A program made the position numbers and the translations under genes. From assembly GCA_009377795.1 (NCBI GenBank), contig WHTJ01000012.1:1-64000 (forward strand): 64,000 nt of DNA, given 5' to 3'. Positions 24,897 to 32,704 of this stretch are shown here, piece by piece. The DNA comes from Propionibacteriales bacterium. GTDB taxonomy: Bacteria > Actinomycetota > Actinomycetes > Propionibacteriales > Nocardioidaceae. How positions within the stretch are numbered: the stretch's first letter is position 1; the number at the start of each line of letters is the position of its first letter. Under the pieces are notes generated by a model, which saw only the letters and a list, made by a program, of their open reading frames with translations, searched no databases and was not told the origin of the DNA.

Positions 24897-25550
24897 GTGA
24901 GTCCCACGAGACGCGGCGGCCGACGGGGCCTCGCGGTCTCGGTGGCCGTCGTAGCGCTCGCCCTCATCCTGGCGATGATGATGGGCGGCGCCTTGATCAA
25001 CGGCGGCCCGAATCAGCCCTCCGACGCGGCCGGTCAAGACGGGGCGGCCGGCGCGGACCGTACCGACGACAGCACCGGCTCGACCGGGCCGGCGTCCAAG
25101 GTCGGATCCATGCCCGAGGCGCTCGTCATACCGGCCATCGGGGTGAACGGCGAGTTGCTGACGTTGGGGGTCACGAGGAAGGACACCGTCCGCCAGCCAT
25201 CCGTACCGACCAAGGCCGGATGGTTCGGACAGTCCGCGGTCCCCGGGGACCCAGGGGTGTCGGTGATCGTGGGCTACATCCGCAAGTCGGAGAGTCAGCC
25301 GGGTGTGTTCGCGCGGCTGTCCGGTTTGAAGGTGGGGCACCGGATCTCGGTACGCCGTTCCGACAGCACGGTCGCGGTCTTCCGGGTGGACGAGATCGCG
25401 ACCTACCCGAAGGGAAGGTTCCCCACCTCCAAGGTGTACGCAGCGACGGCCGACGCCGAGCTGCGTGTGATCACCGGCGGAGGGACCCTCGGTCCGAAGG
25501 ATCCGCCGGGCAATGTGGTCGTCTACGCCAGCCTGGTCGGCCCGCGATGA
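24897..25550 (+). CDS. sortase-fold protein lacking catalytic His and Cys (pseudosortase 1)
   Basis: 217 aa: an N-terminal helix (LAVSVAVVALALILAMMMGGAL), a linker, then a class F-like sortase fold (about 75-217). The catalytic His position is Tyr127 (VIVGYIRKSESQPGVF) and the Cys position is Gly194 (LRVITGGGTLGP), so it cannot act as a cysteine transpeptidase. The frame is intact, the fold is otherwise complete, and the gene sits 4 nt after its likely substrate and overlaps the active sortase by ATGA. That argues for a retained, non-catalytic role such as substrate binding or sortase regulation. Pseudosortase 2 at 35808 shares its altered motifs. Confidence 0.8.
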   Translation: MSPTRRGGRRGLAVSVAVVALALILAMMMGGALINGGPNQPSDAAGQDGAAGADRTDDSTGSTGPASKVGSMPEALVIPAIGVNGELLTLGVTRKDTVRQPSVPTKAGWFGQSAVPGDPGVSVIVGYIRKSESQPGVFARLSGLKVGHRISVRRSDSTVAVFRVDEIATYPKGRFPTSKVYAATADAELRVITGGGTLGPKDPPGNVVVYASLVGPR

Positions 25551-26230
25551 CCGGCGAGCCGCGGGGCCGGCACCGGGCGATCGCCGACCCTGTCGCCGGG
25601 AGGGCCCGACATCTCGGCGGCGCCTTCGCCGCTGCCGCCGTACTGGCCGTCGTCGGGTGTGCCCTGCTCACCTTCGCAGTGGCACGCGGCGACGGCCCTC
25701 CGCCGTCCCCGGAAGCCGGACCACCGGCCCCCGCGGGCTCGCGAACCGACGCGACAGCCTTGGCCCGCTCGGTCCCGGTCCAGGTGACGATCCCCACGAT
25801 CGGGGTCAAGTCCCCTCTCATGACGCTCGGGATCAACGCGGACCGGACGCTCCAGGTGCCACCGCTCAGCCGGGCGGGCACGGCGGGCTGGTACCGCCAC
25901 TCCCCCACACCGGGCCAACGCGGACCGGCCATCATCGTGGGGCACGTGGACTCGGAATCCGGGCCGGCCGTCTTCTACGAGCTGAGCTCGCTGCGGCCGG
26001 GCGACGCGGTGCGGGTACGTCGCGCCGACGGAGTCGTCGCCGTCTTCACCGTCGATCGGGTGGTCGCATTCTCGAAGGACGACTTCCCGACCGGGTTGGT
26101 GTACGGCGACATCGACCACTCCGGACTCCGGCTCATCACCTGCGGCGGCACGTACGAACCGGACACTGGCGGCTACGAGGACAACACGGTGGCCTTCGCC
26201 TCGCTGGATCGCATCGAGAGCGCCGAGTAA
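25547..26230 (+). CDS. class F-like sortase, catalytically intact
   Basis: 227 aa with an N-terminal membrane helix (about 24-46) and an external sortase domain (about 78-227). The catalytic His133 is in AIIVGHVDSESGPAVFYEL and Cys199 in LRLITCGGTYEP, followed by GGYEDNTVAFA. I could not settle the third (Arg) catalytic residue by eye. It should cleave the LPVGG motif of the 24050 protein and attach it to the wall or to another acceptor. Its ATG overlaps the pseudosortase stop (ATGA), so the two are made together. Confidence 0.88.
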   Translation: MTGEPRGRHRAIADPVAGRARHLGGAFAAAAVLAVVGCALLTFAVARGDGPPPSPEAGPPAPAGSRTDATALARSVPVQVTIPTIGVKSPLMTLGINADRTLQVPPLSRAGTAGWYRHSPTPGQRGPAIIVGHVDSESGPAVFYELSSLRPGDAVRVRRADGVVAVFTVDRVVAFSKDDFPTGLVYGDIDHSGLRLITCGGTYEPDTGGYEDNTVAFASLDRIESAE

Positions 26231-26239
26231 ATGCGTGGT

Positions 26240-26550
26240 CCGGAGTCCGCTGAATGGGTGTCATCGCGGGCGTCGTGTAGGACGTGGTGAGATTTGGACG
26301 TGTAATGCTGGACAGATACGGGTAGTAGCAGTAAGTTGCGGAGCGCGAACGTAGAGTCCTGATGGCCGATAAATGAAGGGCTCTGGTTCCGAGAACGGCG
26401 GCGTACCAAGGCGTCGCGTACAAACGCTCCTCGGTTCGCCAGTACGAGAAAGGAAAGCGCGATCTCCCGACATAATTAGCGGTTGCGGTAGCCAGAGAAC
26501 ATGAGTCGGCTCGTCCGTCCACACTCTCCTCGGGGTTGGTGAAACGGGAA
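26240..26550 (+). repeat. duplicated leader region, copy 2
   Basis: About 310 bp, homologous to 22180-22511 and also placed immediately before a paralogous secreted-protein gene. Conserved blocks include GAGATTTGG, GCTGGACAG, GGCTCTGGTTCCGAGA, GCTCCTCGGTT, GCGGTTGC and TCTCCTCGGGGTTGGTGAA. It is visibly more AT-rich than the flanking genes. Confidence 0.6.
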
Positions 26551-27288
26551 ATGGTCGCTACGGCCAGGACCACCATGCGTGGTCGCGCGACACGTGCAAC
26601 CTTTGGTGGTGCGGAGATGTATACCCGCACCACAGCCCGCGCTCCTGTGGGTGCGGGGCTCAGTGGCATCGCCATCGGGCAGCCACCATCAATGAGCGCC
26701 AAGACAGTCGAGTTGCTTTTCGGCGTCCGGGTTCCAGCAGACGCCGATACGGCCGGAGTTCCGGTCGAGAACGAGTCACCGGCATCTCCCCAGACAGTCG
26801 GTGCGCCCCCTCACGAGCCAGCGGACGGCGCCGAGATCGGCGACGACCGCCCGGCGAGGGGAGAGCCAACCCAGTTGGCCTTCTGGTTCGGCGAGATCGA
26901 GGCCATCACCGAGTCGGTGACGGGTAATTCGTCGGCAACCAGGGAGGATCGTCCGCTCGCTGCACCTGCTCTCGCGCGAGCCGGACGGGCGCCGGTGGAG
27001 GAGATCGATCAGGCGGATCAACGACCCGCCTCGGCAGCGGGCGGTAGCTCCGTGCACCCCTCCGTCACGTCGAGCTCTGCGGAAAACGACGCCGCTGCCG
27101 AGGCGGTCTCCTCCACCGGATGCGCCGCTTCGACCGGCCCGGACACGCACGAAGCCGGGTGGGATCGAGCTGGCCCGGCGTGCCAGACCGCGTCCATGGA
27201 GGGCACAACGGCGCGCGGGGCAGCGGATCTGCTGACCTTGAGCGCGGAAGCCGCAAATGAAGGTCTCAATGACGTAGGAAAACGCTAG
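26551..27288 (+). CDS. paralogue 2 of 3, truncated
   Basis: 245 aa. It aligns with paralogue 1 from MVATARTTMRGRATR and through the core (GRAPVEEIDQADQRP, SSAENDAAAEAVSST) but ends in an unrelated EAANEGLNDVGKR. It therefore lacks the long C-terminal half and the LPGSP end. The hydrophobic export segment is also weaker than in paralogues 1 and 3 (APVGAGLSGIAIGQPP). It is probably decaying after duplication. Paralogue 3 begins 79 bp downstream. Confidence 0.5.
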   Translation: MVATARTTMRGRATRATFGGAEMYTRTTARAPVGAGLSGIAIGQPPSMSAKTVELLFGVRVPADADTAGVPVENESPASPQTVGAPPHEPADGAEIGDDRPARGEPTQLAFWFGEIEAITESVTGNSSATREDRPLAAPALARAGRAPVEEIDQADQRPASAAGGSSVHPSVTSSSAENDAAAEAVSSTGCAASTGPDTHEAGWDRAGPACQTASMEGTTARGAADLLTLSAEAANEGLNDVGKR

Positions 27289-27367
27289 AACTTCAAGACC
27301 GACGGTCGCCATGAACAGTGGTCGGCAGCAGCCGACGCACATTCTCTCGGGTGGTGGAATTCGGCAG

Positions 27368-28918
27368 ATGGTCGCAGAGGCAATGACCACGAGATGTGGT
27401 CGAACCGCGAGGCGCGAATGCGCTGGCGGTGTGGCGTTATGGGTTCGCTACACCGGCCGCGTTGTCGTCGTCGCGGGCGTCGGCGCGGCCGCAATGGTGG
27501 CGATGAGCTCTACGTCCAACGCCACCGATTCGACCGCCTTGGGTGACCTACTAGGACCGAATTGGTCCACGAACGAGACCGCGAACCAGCACGTCGACGA
27601 CGCGCTGATTCCGGTCCTTGGACTGGTCGACGTCGACAGCCTGACCAACCTGTCGACGACGACCCGACGGCCGACGGCTTCGCTCCCCGCTGGGCACGTC
27701 GGCAAGGCGCCGGTGGAGGAGATCGCCCCGGCAGATCAGCGACCACCGACCGTCCCCGCGACCGGCGACAGCTCCGTGACGTCCCCTCCAGTCATGTCGA
27801 GTGCCACCGCGGAGGACGGCGCTGAGGCCGCGATCTCCTCCACCGATTGCGCCGATCTCAAGTCCACGACGGCGACTCGCCCTTCCGGCCACCGCCGCTG
27901 CGTACCCGGCCAGGACACAGGCACGACATCGCAGAACGGGAGCGACTCCAGGCAGTCGAGCGGGTACGGCGTTGCCGACCCACAGTCGCGACCGGACGAC
28001 GAGCTCTCGGCTCCAGCGACGGCTCCGACCGAGCCCACGTCGTCGCACGATGCCCAGCCAGGGACGGCCGATTCGACCGGACTCGGCCGGGCTGTCCTGG
28101 ACTTGGTGTCCGGGCAGGCCGCCACCCAGGCGGACTCGGCCGACACCACCGCGCCAGGGCCGACCGGCACCGAGCCGACCCCCGCCATCCCCGGGATCGC
28201 ACCGAGGAGACCGGAGGGCGGGATCGGCGACCTGACCCGGCTCGCCCTTCAACCGGTCACCCGCCTCCCGGGCGGACTCCGACCGCTGACGAAGACCGTA
28301 GATCGGGTCAGCGTCGGCGCGGTGGAGCCCGTCGTGGACTCGCTCGCCGAACCTGTGGTGTCGGCGGTCGGGTCCGGCGGTCTGTCCATTCCGGTGGACT
28401 CGTCGGGCGTGCGCAAGGTGGTGAGCGGACTCCTGTCCCATGGGCAGTCACCGACATCCGGAGCCAGCCGCTACGCCGGTCGTGACGATGCCGACCACGG
28501 CGACCCGGGCGCTCCGGCGAGCGACCTGCCGGTCCCGGCGCTTCATGAATCCGGCGGCATCGACGGCGAGACCTCGTGCATCACGACCGGACCCGGCGCC
28601 TGCGCCCTTGTGGGCGCGAGCGCCGGCCGGCAGCCGGCCACGGGCGCGGCCCTATCCGACCGGCTACCCGGCGGTGCTCCGGACGGCGAAGGTAGGGCAT
28701 CGGGCATCCGCATGGCTGGTTCGCCGAACCAGCCGGTCGGCTCTGGCTCGGGCAGTCTCGCGGGCGGCTCGGCGCCGTCCGGTGGAGCCGTCAGTGCGGG
28801 ACCGACCGACACCGACACCCTCGGGCTTTCCGGCCCACCGGAGGCCGGGCTCGTCCCCGCCGGCTCATGGCGCTTGCCAGGATCCCCTACGTACGCTCCG
28901 GGACACTCTCCCGATTAA
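27368..28918 (+). CDS. secreted low-complexity protein, paralogue 3 of 3
   Basis: 516 aa. A basic N-terminus (MVAEAMTTRCGRTARR) is followed by a signal segment (VVVVAGVGAAAMVAMSSTSNA). The core GKAPVEEIAPADQRPPTVPA matches paralogues 1 and 2. The end, SWRLPGSPTYAPGHSPD, matches the end of paralogue 1 at about 11 of 17 positions. The body is Ala/Pro/Gly/Thr-rich with paired Cys (SSTDCADL, ETSCITTGPGAC). It may be a wall-associated, extended protein. No membrane anchor is visible. ATG 27368 is taken by alignment; an in-frame upstream ATG lies at 27311. Confidence 0.6.
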   Translation: MVAEAMTTRCGRTARRECAGGVALWVRYTGRVVVVAGVGAAAMVAMSSTSNATDSTALGDLLGPNWSTNETANQHVDDALIPVLGLVDVDSLTNLSTTTRRPTASLPAGHVGKAPVEEIAPADQRPPTVPATGDSSVTSPPVMSSATAEDGAEAAISSTDCADLKSTTATRPSGHRRCVPGQDTGTTSQNGSDSRQSSGYGVADPQSRPDDELSAPATAPTEPTSSHDAQPGTADSTGLGRAVLDLVSGQAATQADSADTTAPGPTGTEPTPAIPGIAPRRPEGGIGDLTRLALQPVTRLPGGLRPLTKTVDRVSVGAVEPVVDSLAEPVVSAVGSGGLSIPVDSSGVRKVVSGLLSHGQSPTSGASRYAGRDDADHGDPGAPASDLPVPALHESGGIDGETSCITTGPGACALVGASAGRQPATGAALSDRLPGGAPDGEGRASGIRMAGSPNQPVGSGSGSLAGGSAPSGGAVSAGPTDTDTLGLSGPPEAGLVPAGSWRLPGSPTYAPGHSPD

Positions 28919-29011
28919 CGCCGCGCACTCTCCGAGTGATGCACGCAAGGCGAAGCACGGCATTCAAGCCACTCCTTCTCAGGTTGCGGGAGTAGGAGAG
29001 GCTGCGGGAGT

Positions 29012-29030
29012 AGGAGGCGCACAGCCTCCT
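29012..29030 (+). terminator. hairpin in the 600-bp gap after paralogue 3
   Basis: AGGAGGC (29012-29018) and GCCTCCT (29024-29030) form a perfect 7-bp stem with a 5-nt loop, with no U-run. Just upstream, TGCGGGAGTAGGAG occurs twice (28985-28998, 29003-29016). The rest of 28919-29514 has no convincing gene. Its last ~200 bp probably hold the promoter and 5' UTR of the adhesin operon. Confidence 0.4.
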
Positions 29031-29514
29031 CACCAGGAGCATGCGGAGATCGGTCGACGCCCTCGGTACGCCGGAGTCGGCGCGGGGCGACAAACGACCG
29101 AACGAGCATCGAACTGCTCGGCAGAGGCCGACGTCGTGAGTGGACTTCTCGGGGATCCGCGCACGTCCGGTGACACCCGCCGACGGATTCGATGATCGGT
29201 TCCGATGCGGTGAAGCGGGTTACTCGGAGTCCGCCGGACCGCTTCGGTGCCGGTTCCGAACCTGGTGACCTTTAGAGAGAGCGCCATTCATCTCCGCATC
29301 TGGAGAAGACGGACAGCGTGATGTGCATACAGATCTGCCCGGCCCAGCGGCGGGGATCCCGACGCGAGTGGCCTGGTTGTGGCGGGTGTGGGCACCTCGT
29401 GCGCGCATGACCCGCCGTTGCTGATCGAAGGACGTCAGGAGCCGGTATCCAACGCTGTTCGACGTCCATCCGATCAAGAGCAAGTTACTCAACTCATTTG
29501 GAAACGGAGAGTTT

Positions 29515-32500
29515 ATGACTATCCATCGCTGGAGCGGCCACAATAGGTCGGACGCTCCACCAGGATGGCAGCCGATAGGCCTGCCATCCGAGGCATCGCC
29601 GGGAACGGACGCCGATCCGTGTCCGGCGAAGGCGATCGCCCGCCACAAGGCGCCGAGTAGAGCGCTGCGCAAGTCGGTACGGGCGATGGCTGCTCCGATG
29701 ATCGGGCTGGTCGCAACGCTCGGGATGACGACCGCGGCTGCCGCGCACCCAGGCGTGTTGCAGGCCGCGGACAGCCTGCCCGCGCCTGGGCTGCCGTCCC
29801 TCCCACAAGCGGGTGATGTCACTGGTGGTGGCAGTCCGCTGGATTCGCTGCCTCAGCCGGGTAGCGTCCTTGGCGGCCGGGGCCCGCTTGGTGGCGGGAG
29901 CCCGCTGGGCTCGCTGCCTCAGCCGGGTGATGTGACCGGTGGTGGCAGTCCGCTGGATTCGCTGCCTCAGCCGGGTAGCGTCCTTGGCGGCGGGAGCCCG
30001 CTTGGTGGTGGCAGTCCGTTGGATTCGTTGCCTCAGCCGGGTGATGTCACTGGTGGTGGCAGTCCGTTGGATTCGTTGCCTCAGCCGGGTGATGTGACCG
30101 GTGGTGGCAGTCCGCTGGATTCGCTGCCTCAGCCGGGTGATGTCACTGGTGGCGGGAGCCCGTTGGATTCGCTCCACTCGCTCCCACAGCCGGGTGGCGA
30201 CGCCGGCGACCTGACCCCCAGCCTGCCGAGTCTGGACCAGGTGACGTCGCTTCCTTCGGTCACTGAGCCCGACGGCGCCGACGCGAACGTGTGGACGCCA
30301 GGAGCGGCGACCAGCGAGCCCGACGGTGCGACCTACTTCGGGCAGCTGTCCACCAGCAACCCGGTCGAGGGCGCACCGCTCGACAACGGCGGTCACGTCT
30401 ACCCGGCCGACCCGACGGCACAGAACTTCAACGGGTCGACCGGCGATTGGGCGGCCTATCAGGAGTACTCGCCGTTCTGCCACGCGCGCGGTGTCACCTG
30501 CGTGAACTGGAACTTCCAGCACGAGCAGAGCGGTGGGCCGGCGGGCCCGGGCGACGGGTTCATTCGCGTCAACGGCGACTCGCTGGGTGTCGCACCGTGC
30601 ATTCCGAACAACGGAGTCGCGCGGTGGGTGTCCCCGATGTTCACCTACAGCACGCCCAATGCCGACAGCTGGGCGGTCAACTTCGACCACCGGCAGACCG
30701 AGCTGCTCGCGGGTGAGGGCCACTCGACGTACAGCATCCAGGTCCTGGATGAGGCCGGCCGAGTGGTGACCACGGCGCACGGGCCGGAGGCCACCTTCCC
30801 GCTCAACCAGTGGCGGAGCGTGGAGACGGCGTTCGACGGCTCCAAGCTGGTGTACGGCAAGAACTACCGGATCAGCATCATGGTGGACGTCGTCCATGCA
30901 GAGACCGCCCTGAACTGGGGCAACATGGACTTCGACAACGTCAGCATCACCGCGGTTCCCGCCAAGCAGAACGGTGACGCGGCGGCGACGCCGTACACGG
31001 TCTGCAAGGCCAACGGCGATGCCGGCCTCTCCATGGCCGGGCTCTTCGCCGGACGTCGGCAGGACTTCTGCCCGGTGACCAACCAGCTGGGCCAGGGCGC
31101 TGCGCCGCTTCTGGACGTCGCCAACGACGTCATGACCAGCGAGCCGTTCAACGGCGTGTTGGACAAGGCGAGTGGTGCGTTCGCTGTGGCGGATCTCGAA
31201 ACCGGGCAGTTCCTCGGCTATCTGTTCGGCAAGGAGTCGATCCCCAGCACGGATCCGCGCAACCTGGTCGCCTACGTGAAGGACGGCACCCTCGGTGAGG
31301 CGGGGAACTACGTGGTGGTCTTCGCCATGAAGACCCTGGAGCTGCCGCCCATGCTGCTGGAGGACCCTGCGGGGAACCTGCAGAGCATCACCGCGGGTCA
31401 GCTGGAGAACCTGACCCGGGTCGTGTCCGATCCGGGCCGGCTGACGCGGATCCCGCTCGACTGGCAGGCGGACAACGCCAAGTTCGTGCTTCACACGATC
31501 CTGAACCCGCTGACGTCGGACACCAAGCGCGACACCGCCCTCGGTGGCGTCGTGTGGTCGGACGAGGACGCCGACGGCAGCCTCGACGACGGTGAGCCGG
31601 CGGTTCCGGGTGTCGACGTGACGTTGACCGACGTCAACGGCAACCAGTACGGCACCCAGACCACCGACGAAAACGGTGGCTACCGGTTCTCGGGTCTGCA
31701 GCCACGGTTCGACCCGTCGAGCTACTTCGTCACCTTCGACCCGGCCTCGCTGCCCGAAGGAGCGTCCTTCACCCAGCAGCACGCGCCGGGCACGGTACAC
31801 GGCACCACGTCCCACGCGGACGAGGAGTCCGGCCAGACCGGTCGGATCACGGTGGCTCGGTACGAGGAGGACATGAACTGGAACGCAGGCCTGGTCGATG
31901 CCTCGGCCGGTGAGCCTGGTGACCCGGGCGACCCCGGCGATCCCGGTGACCCGGGCGACCCCGGTGACCCGGGTGACGAGGCGTCGATTGCCGTCGGATC
32001 GCCGACGGTCAACGGCGAGCCCGCGACCGGCGATGGTCCCACGGTGCCCGAGGGTGAGGAGATCACCGTCGTGGTTCCGGTGACCAACACCGGCGATGTG
32101 CCAGTGTCCGGCCTCAGTGGCGAAACCGAGTTCGGCGAGATGGTGTGCGAACCGGTTTCGCTGCAGCCAGGCGAGACGGCCGACTGCGCGGTGACGACCA
32201 CCGTGGAGCGCGGAGCTCAGGACCTGCAGATCACGTTCACCGCGCAAGACGAGAACGGCGAGCCGGTGAGCCAGAACTGCACCGTCTCGTACACCGGTGA
32301 GCTGGTCCGCCACGGTGACGTCGCCGTGACCGACAACGTGATGGTCAACGGCGAGTCCGTCGACCCAGCGGAAGACGTCACGCTCGAGGAGGGCAGCGAG
32401 TCTCAGCTCGACCTCGAGGTCGTCAACCGTGGCGACGCTCCGATCCGGAACCTTTCCGCCTCCTCGGAGAGCGGTGAGGTGGCCTGCGCATCGTCGACGC

Positions 32501-32682
32501 TGCGACCCAGCGAGTCGACGACGTGCACGCTGCAGTTCACGCCGGAGTCCGGACCGGACTCCGTGAAGGTGCAGGTCGTCGGCACCGACAGGTCCGGTGC
32601 GACGTCGAGAGCGGCGCAAACCATGGCCTACATCACCTGCGGGTGTAGCGATGACGTGGCCGGCAACGGCCGCAACGCGTAG
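29515..32682 (+). CDS. large secreted repeat adhesin with LPQPG repeats, an SdrD-like domain and GDP repeats
   Basis: 1055 aa. The signal-like helix (59-77, AAPMIGLVATLGMTTAAAA) lies behind an unusual 52-residue polar N-terminus. Residues ~86-228 are tandem repeats of the type SLPQPGDVTGGGSPLD. A jelly-roll-like, probably carbohydrate-binding domain (about 265-480) follows. An SdrD B-like domain lies near 675-735 (WSDEDADGSLDDGEPAVPGVDV). A collagen-like GDPGDPGDPG stretch is at about 800-822, then two related Ig-like repeats (823-930, 935-1045) with Cys pairs. There is no C-terminal membrane anchor or LPxTG. ATG is preceded by CGGAGAG. The MFS gene starts 22 nt after the stop. Confidence 0.8.
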   Translation: MTIHRWSGHNRSDAPPGWQPIGLPSEASPGTDADPCPAKAIARHKAPSRALRKSVRAMAAPMIGLVATLGMTTAAAAHPGVLQAADSLPAPGLPSLPQAGDVTGGGSPLDSLPQPGSVLGGRGPLGGGSPLGSLPQPGDVTGGGSPLDSLPQPGSVLGGGSPLGGGSPLDSLPQPGDVTGGGSPLDSLPQPGDVTGGGSPLDSLPQPGDVTGGGSPLDSLHSLPQPGGDAGDLTPSLPSLDQVTSLPSVTEPDGADANVWTPGAATSEPDGATYFGQLSTSNPVEGAPLDNGGHVYPADPTAQNFNGSTGDWAAYQEYSPFCHARGVTCVNWNFQHEQSGGPAGPGDGFIRVNGDSLGVAPCIPNNGVARWVSPMFTYSTPNADSWAVNFDHRQTELLAGEGHSTYSIQVLDEAGRVVTTAHGPEATFPLNQWRSVETAFDGSKLVYGKNYRISIMVDVVHAETALNWGNMDFDNVSITAVPAKQNGDAAATPYTVCKANGDAGLSMAGLFAGRRQDFCPVTNQLGQGAAPLLDVANDVMTSEPFNGVLDKASGAFAVADLETGQFLGYLFGKESIPSTDPRNLVAYVKDGTLGEAGNYVVVFAMKTLELPPMLLEDPAGNLQSITAGQLENLTRVVSDPGRLTRIPLDWQADNAKFVLHTILNPLTSDTKRDTALGGVVWSDEDADGSLDDGEPAVPGVDVTLTDVNGNQYGTQTTDENGGYRFSGLQPRFDPSSYFVTFDPASLPEGASFTQQHAPGTVHGTTSHADEESGQTGRITVARYEEDMNWNAGLVDASAGEPGDPGDPGDPGDPGDPGDPGDEASIAVGSPTVNGEPATGDGPTVPEGEEITVVVPVTNTGDVPVSGLSGETEFGEMVCEPVSLQPGETADCAVTTTVERGAQDLQITFTAQDENGEPVSQNCTVSYTGELVRHGDVAVTDNVMVNGESVDPAEDVTLEEGSESQLDLEVVNRGDAPIRNLSASSESGEVACASSTLRPSESTTCTLQFTPESGPDSVKVQVVGTDRSGATSRAAQTMAYITCGCSDDVAGNGRNA
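29791..30195 (+). repeat. tandem 48-bp coding repeats inside the adhesin gene
   Basis: In-frame imperfect repeats with core GATTCGCTGCCTCAGCCGGG, encoding SLPQPG seven times plus one SLPQAG. Units alternate between DVTGGGSPLD and SVLGG types. Near-identical third positions among units suggest recent expansion or gene-conversion-like homogenisation. Confidence 0.85.
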
Positions 32683-32704
32683 GTCATGAGGCGGATACCA
32701 GCTC

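Noticed and set aside
28440-29195. 251-codon plus-strand frame over and after paralogue 3
   Set aside because: Most of it overlaps paralogue 3 in another frame, and the remainder shows no domain or ribosome binding site. Weak similarity to a fourth paralogue could not be supported.
29791-30195. Possible CRISPR array
   Set aside because: The repeats are in frame within a protein gene, have no unique spacers of constant size, and there are no cas genes nearby.
29494-32619. 1041-codon open frame on the minus strand
   Set aside because: It mirrors the adhesin gene exactly. The plus-strand product has a signal peptide and recognisable domains, while the minus product is a His/Arg/Val-rich low-complexity string typical of antisense frames in high-GC DNA.
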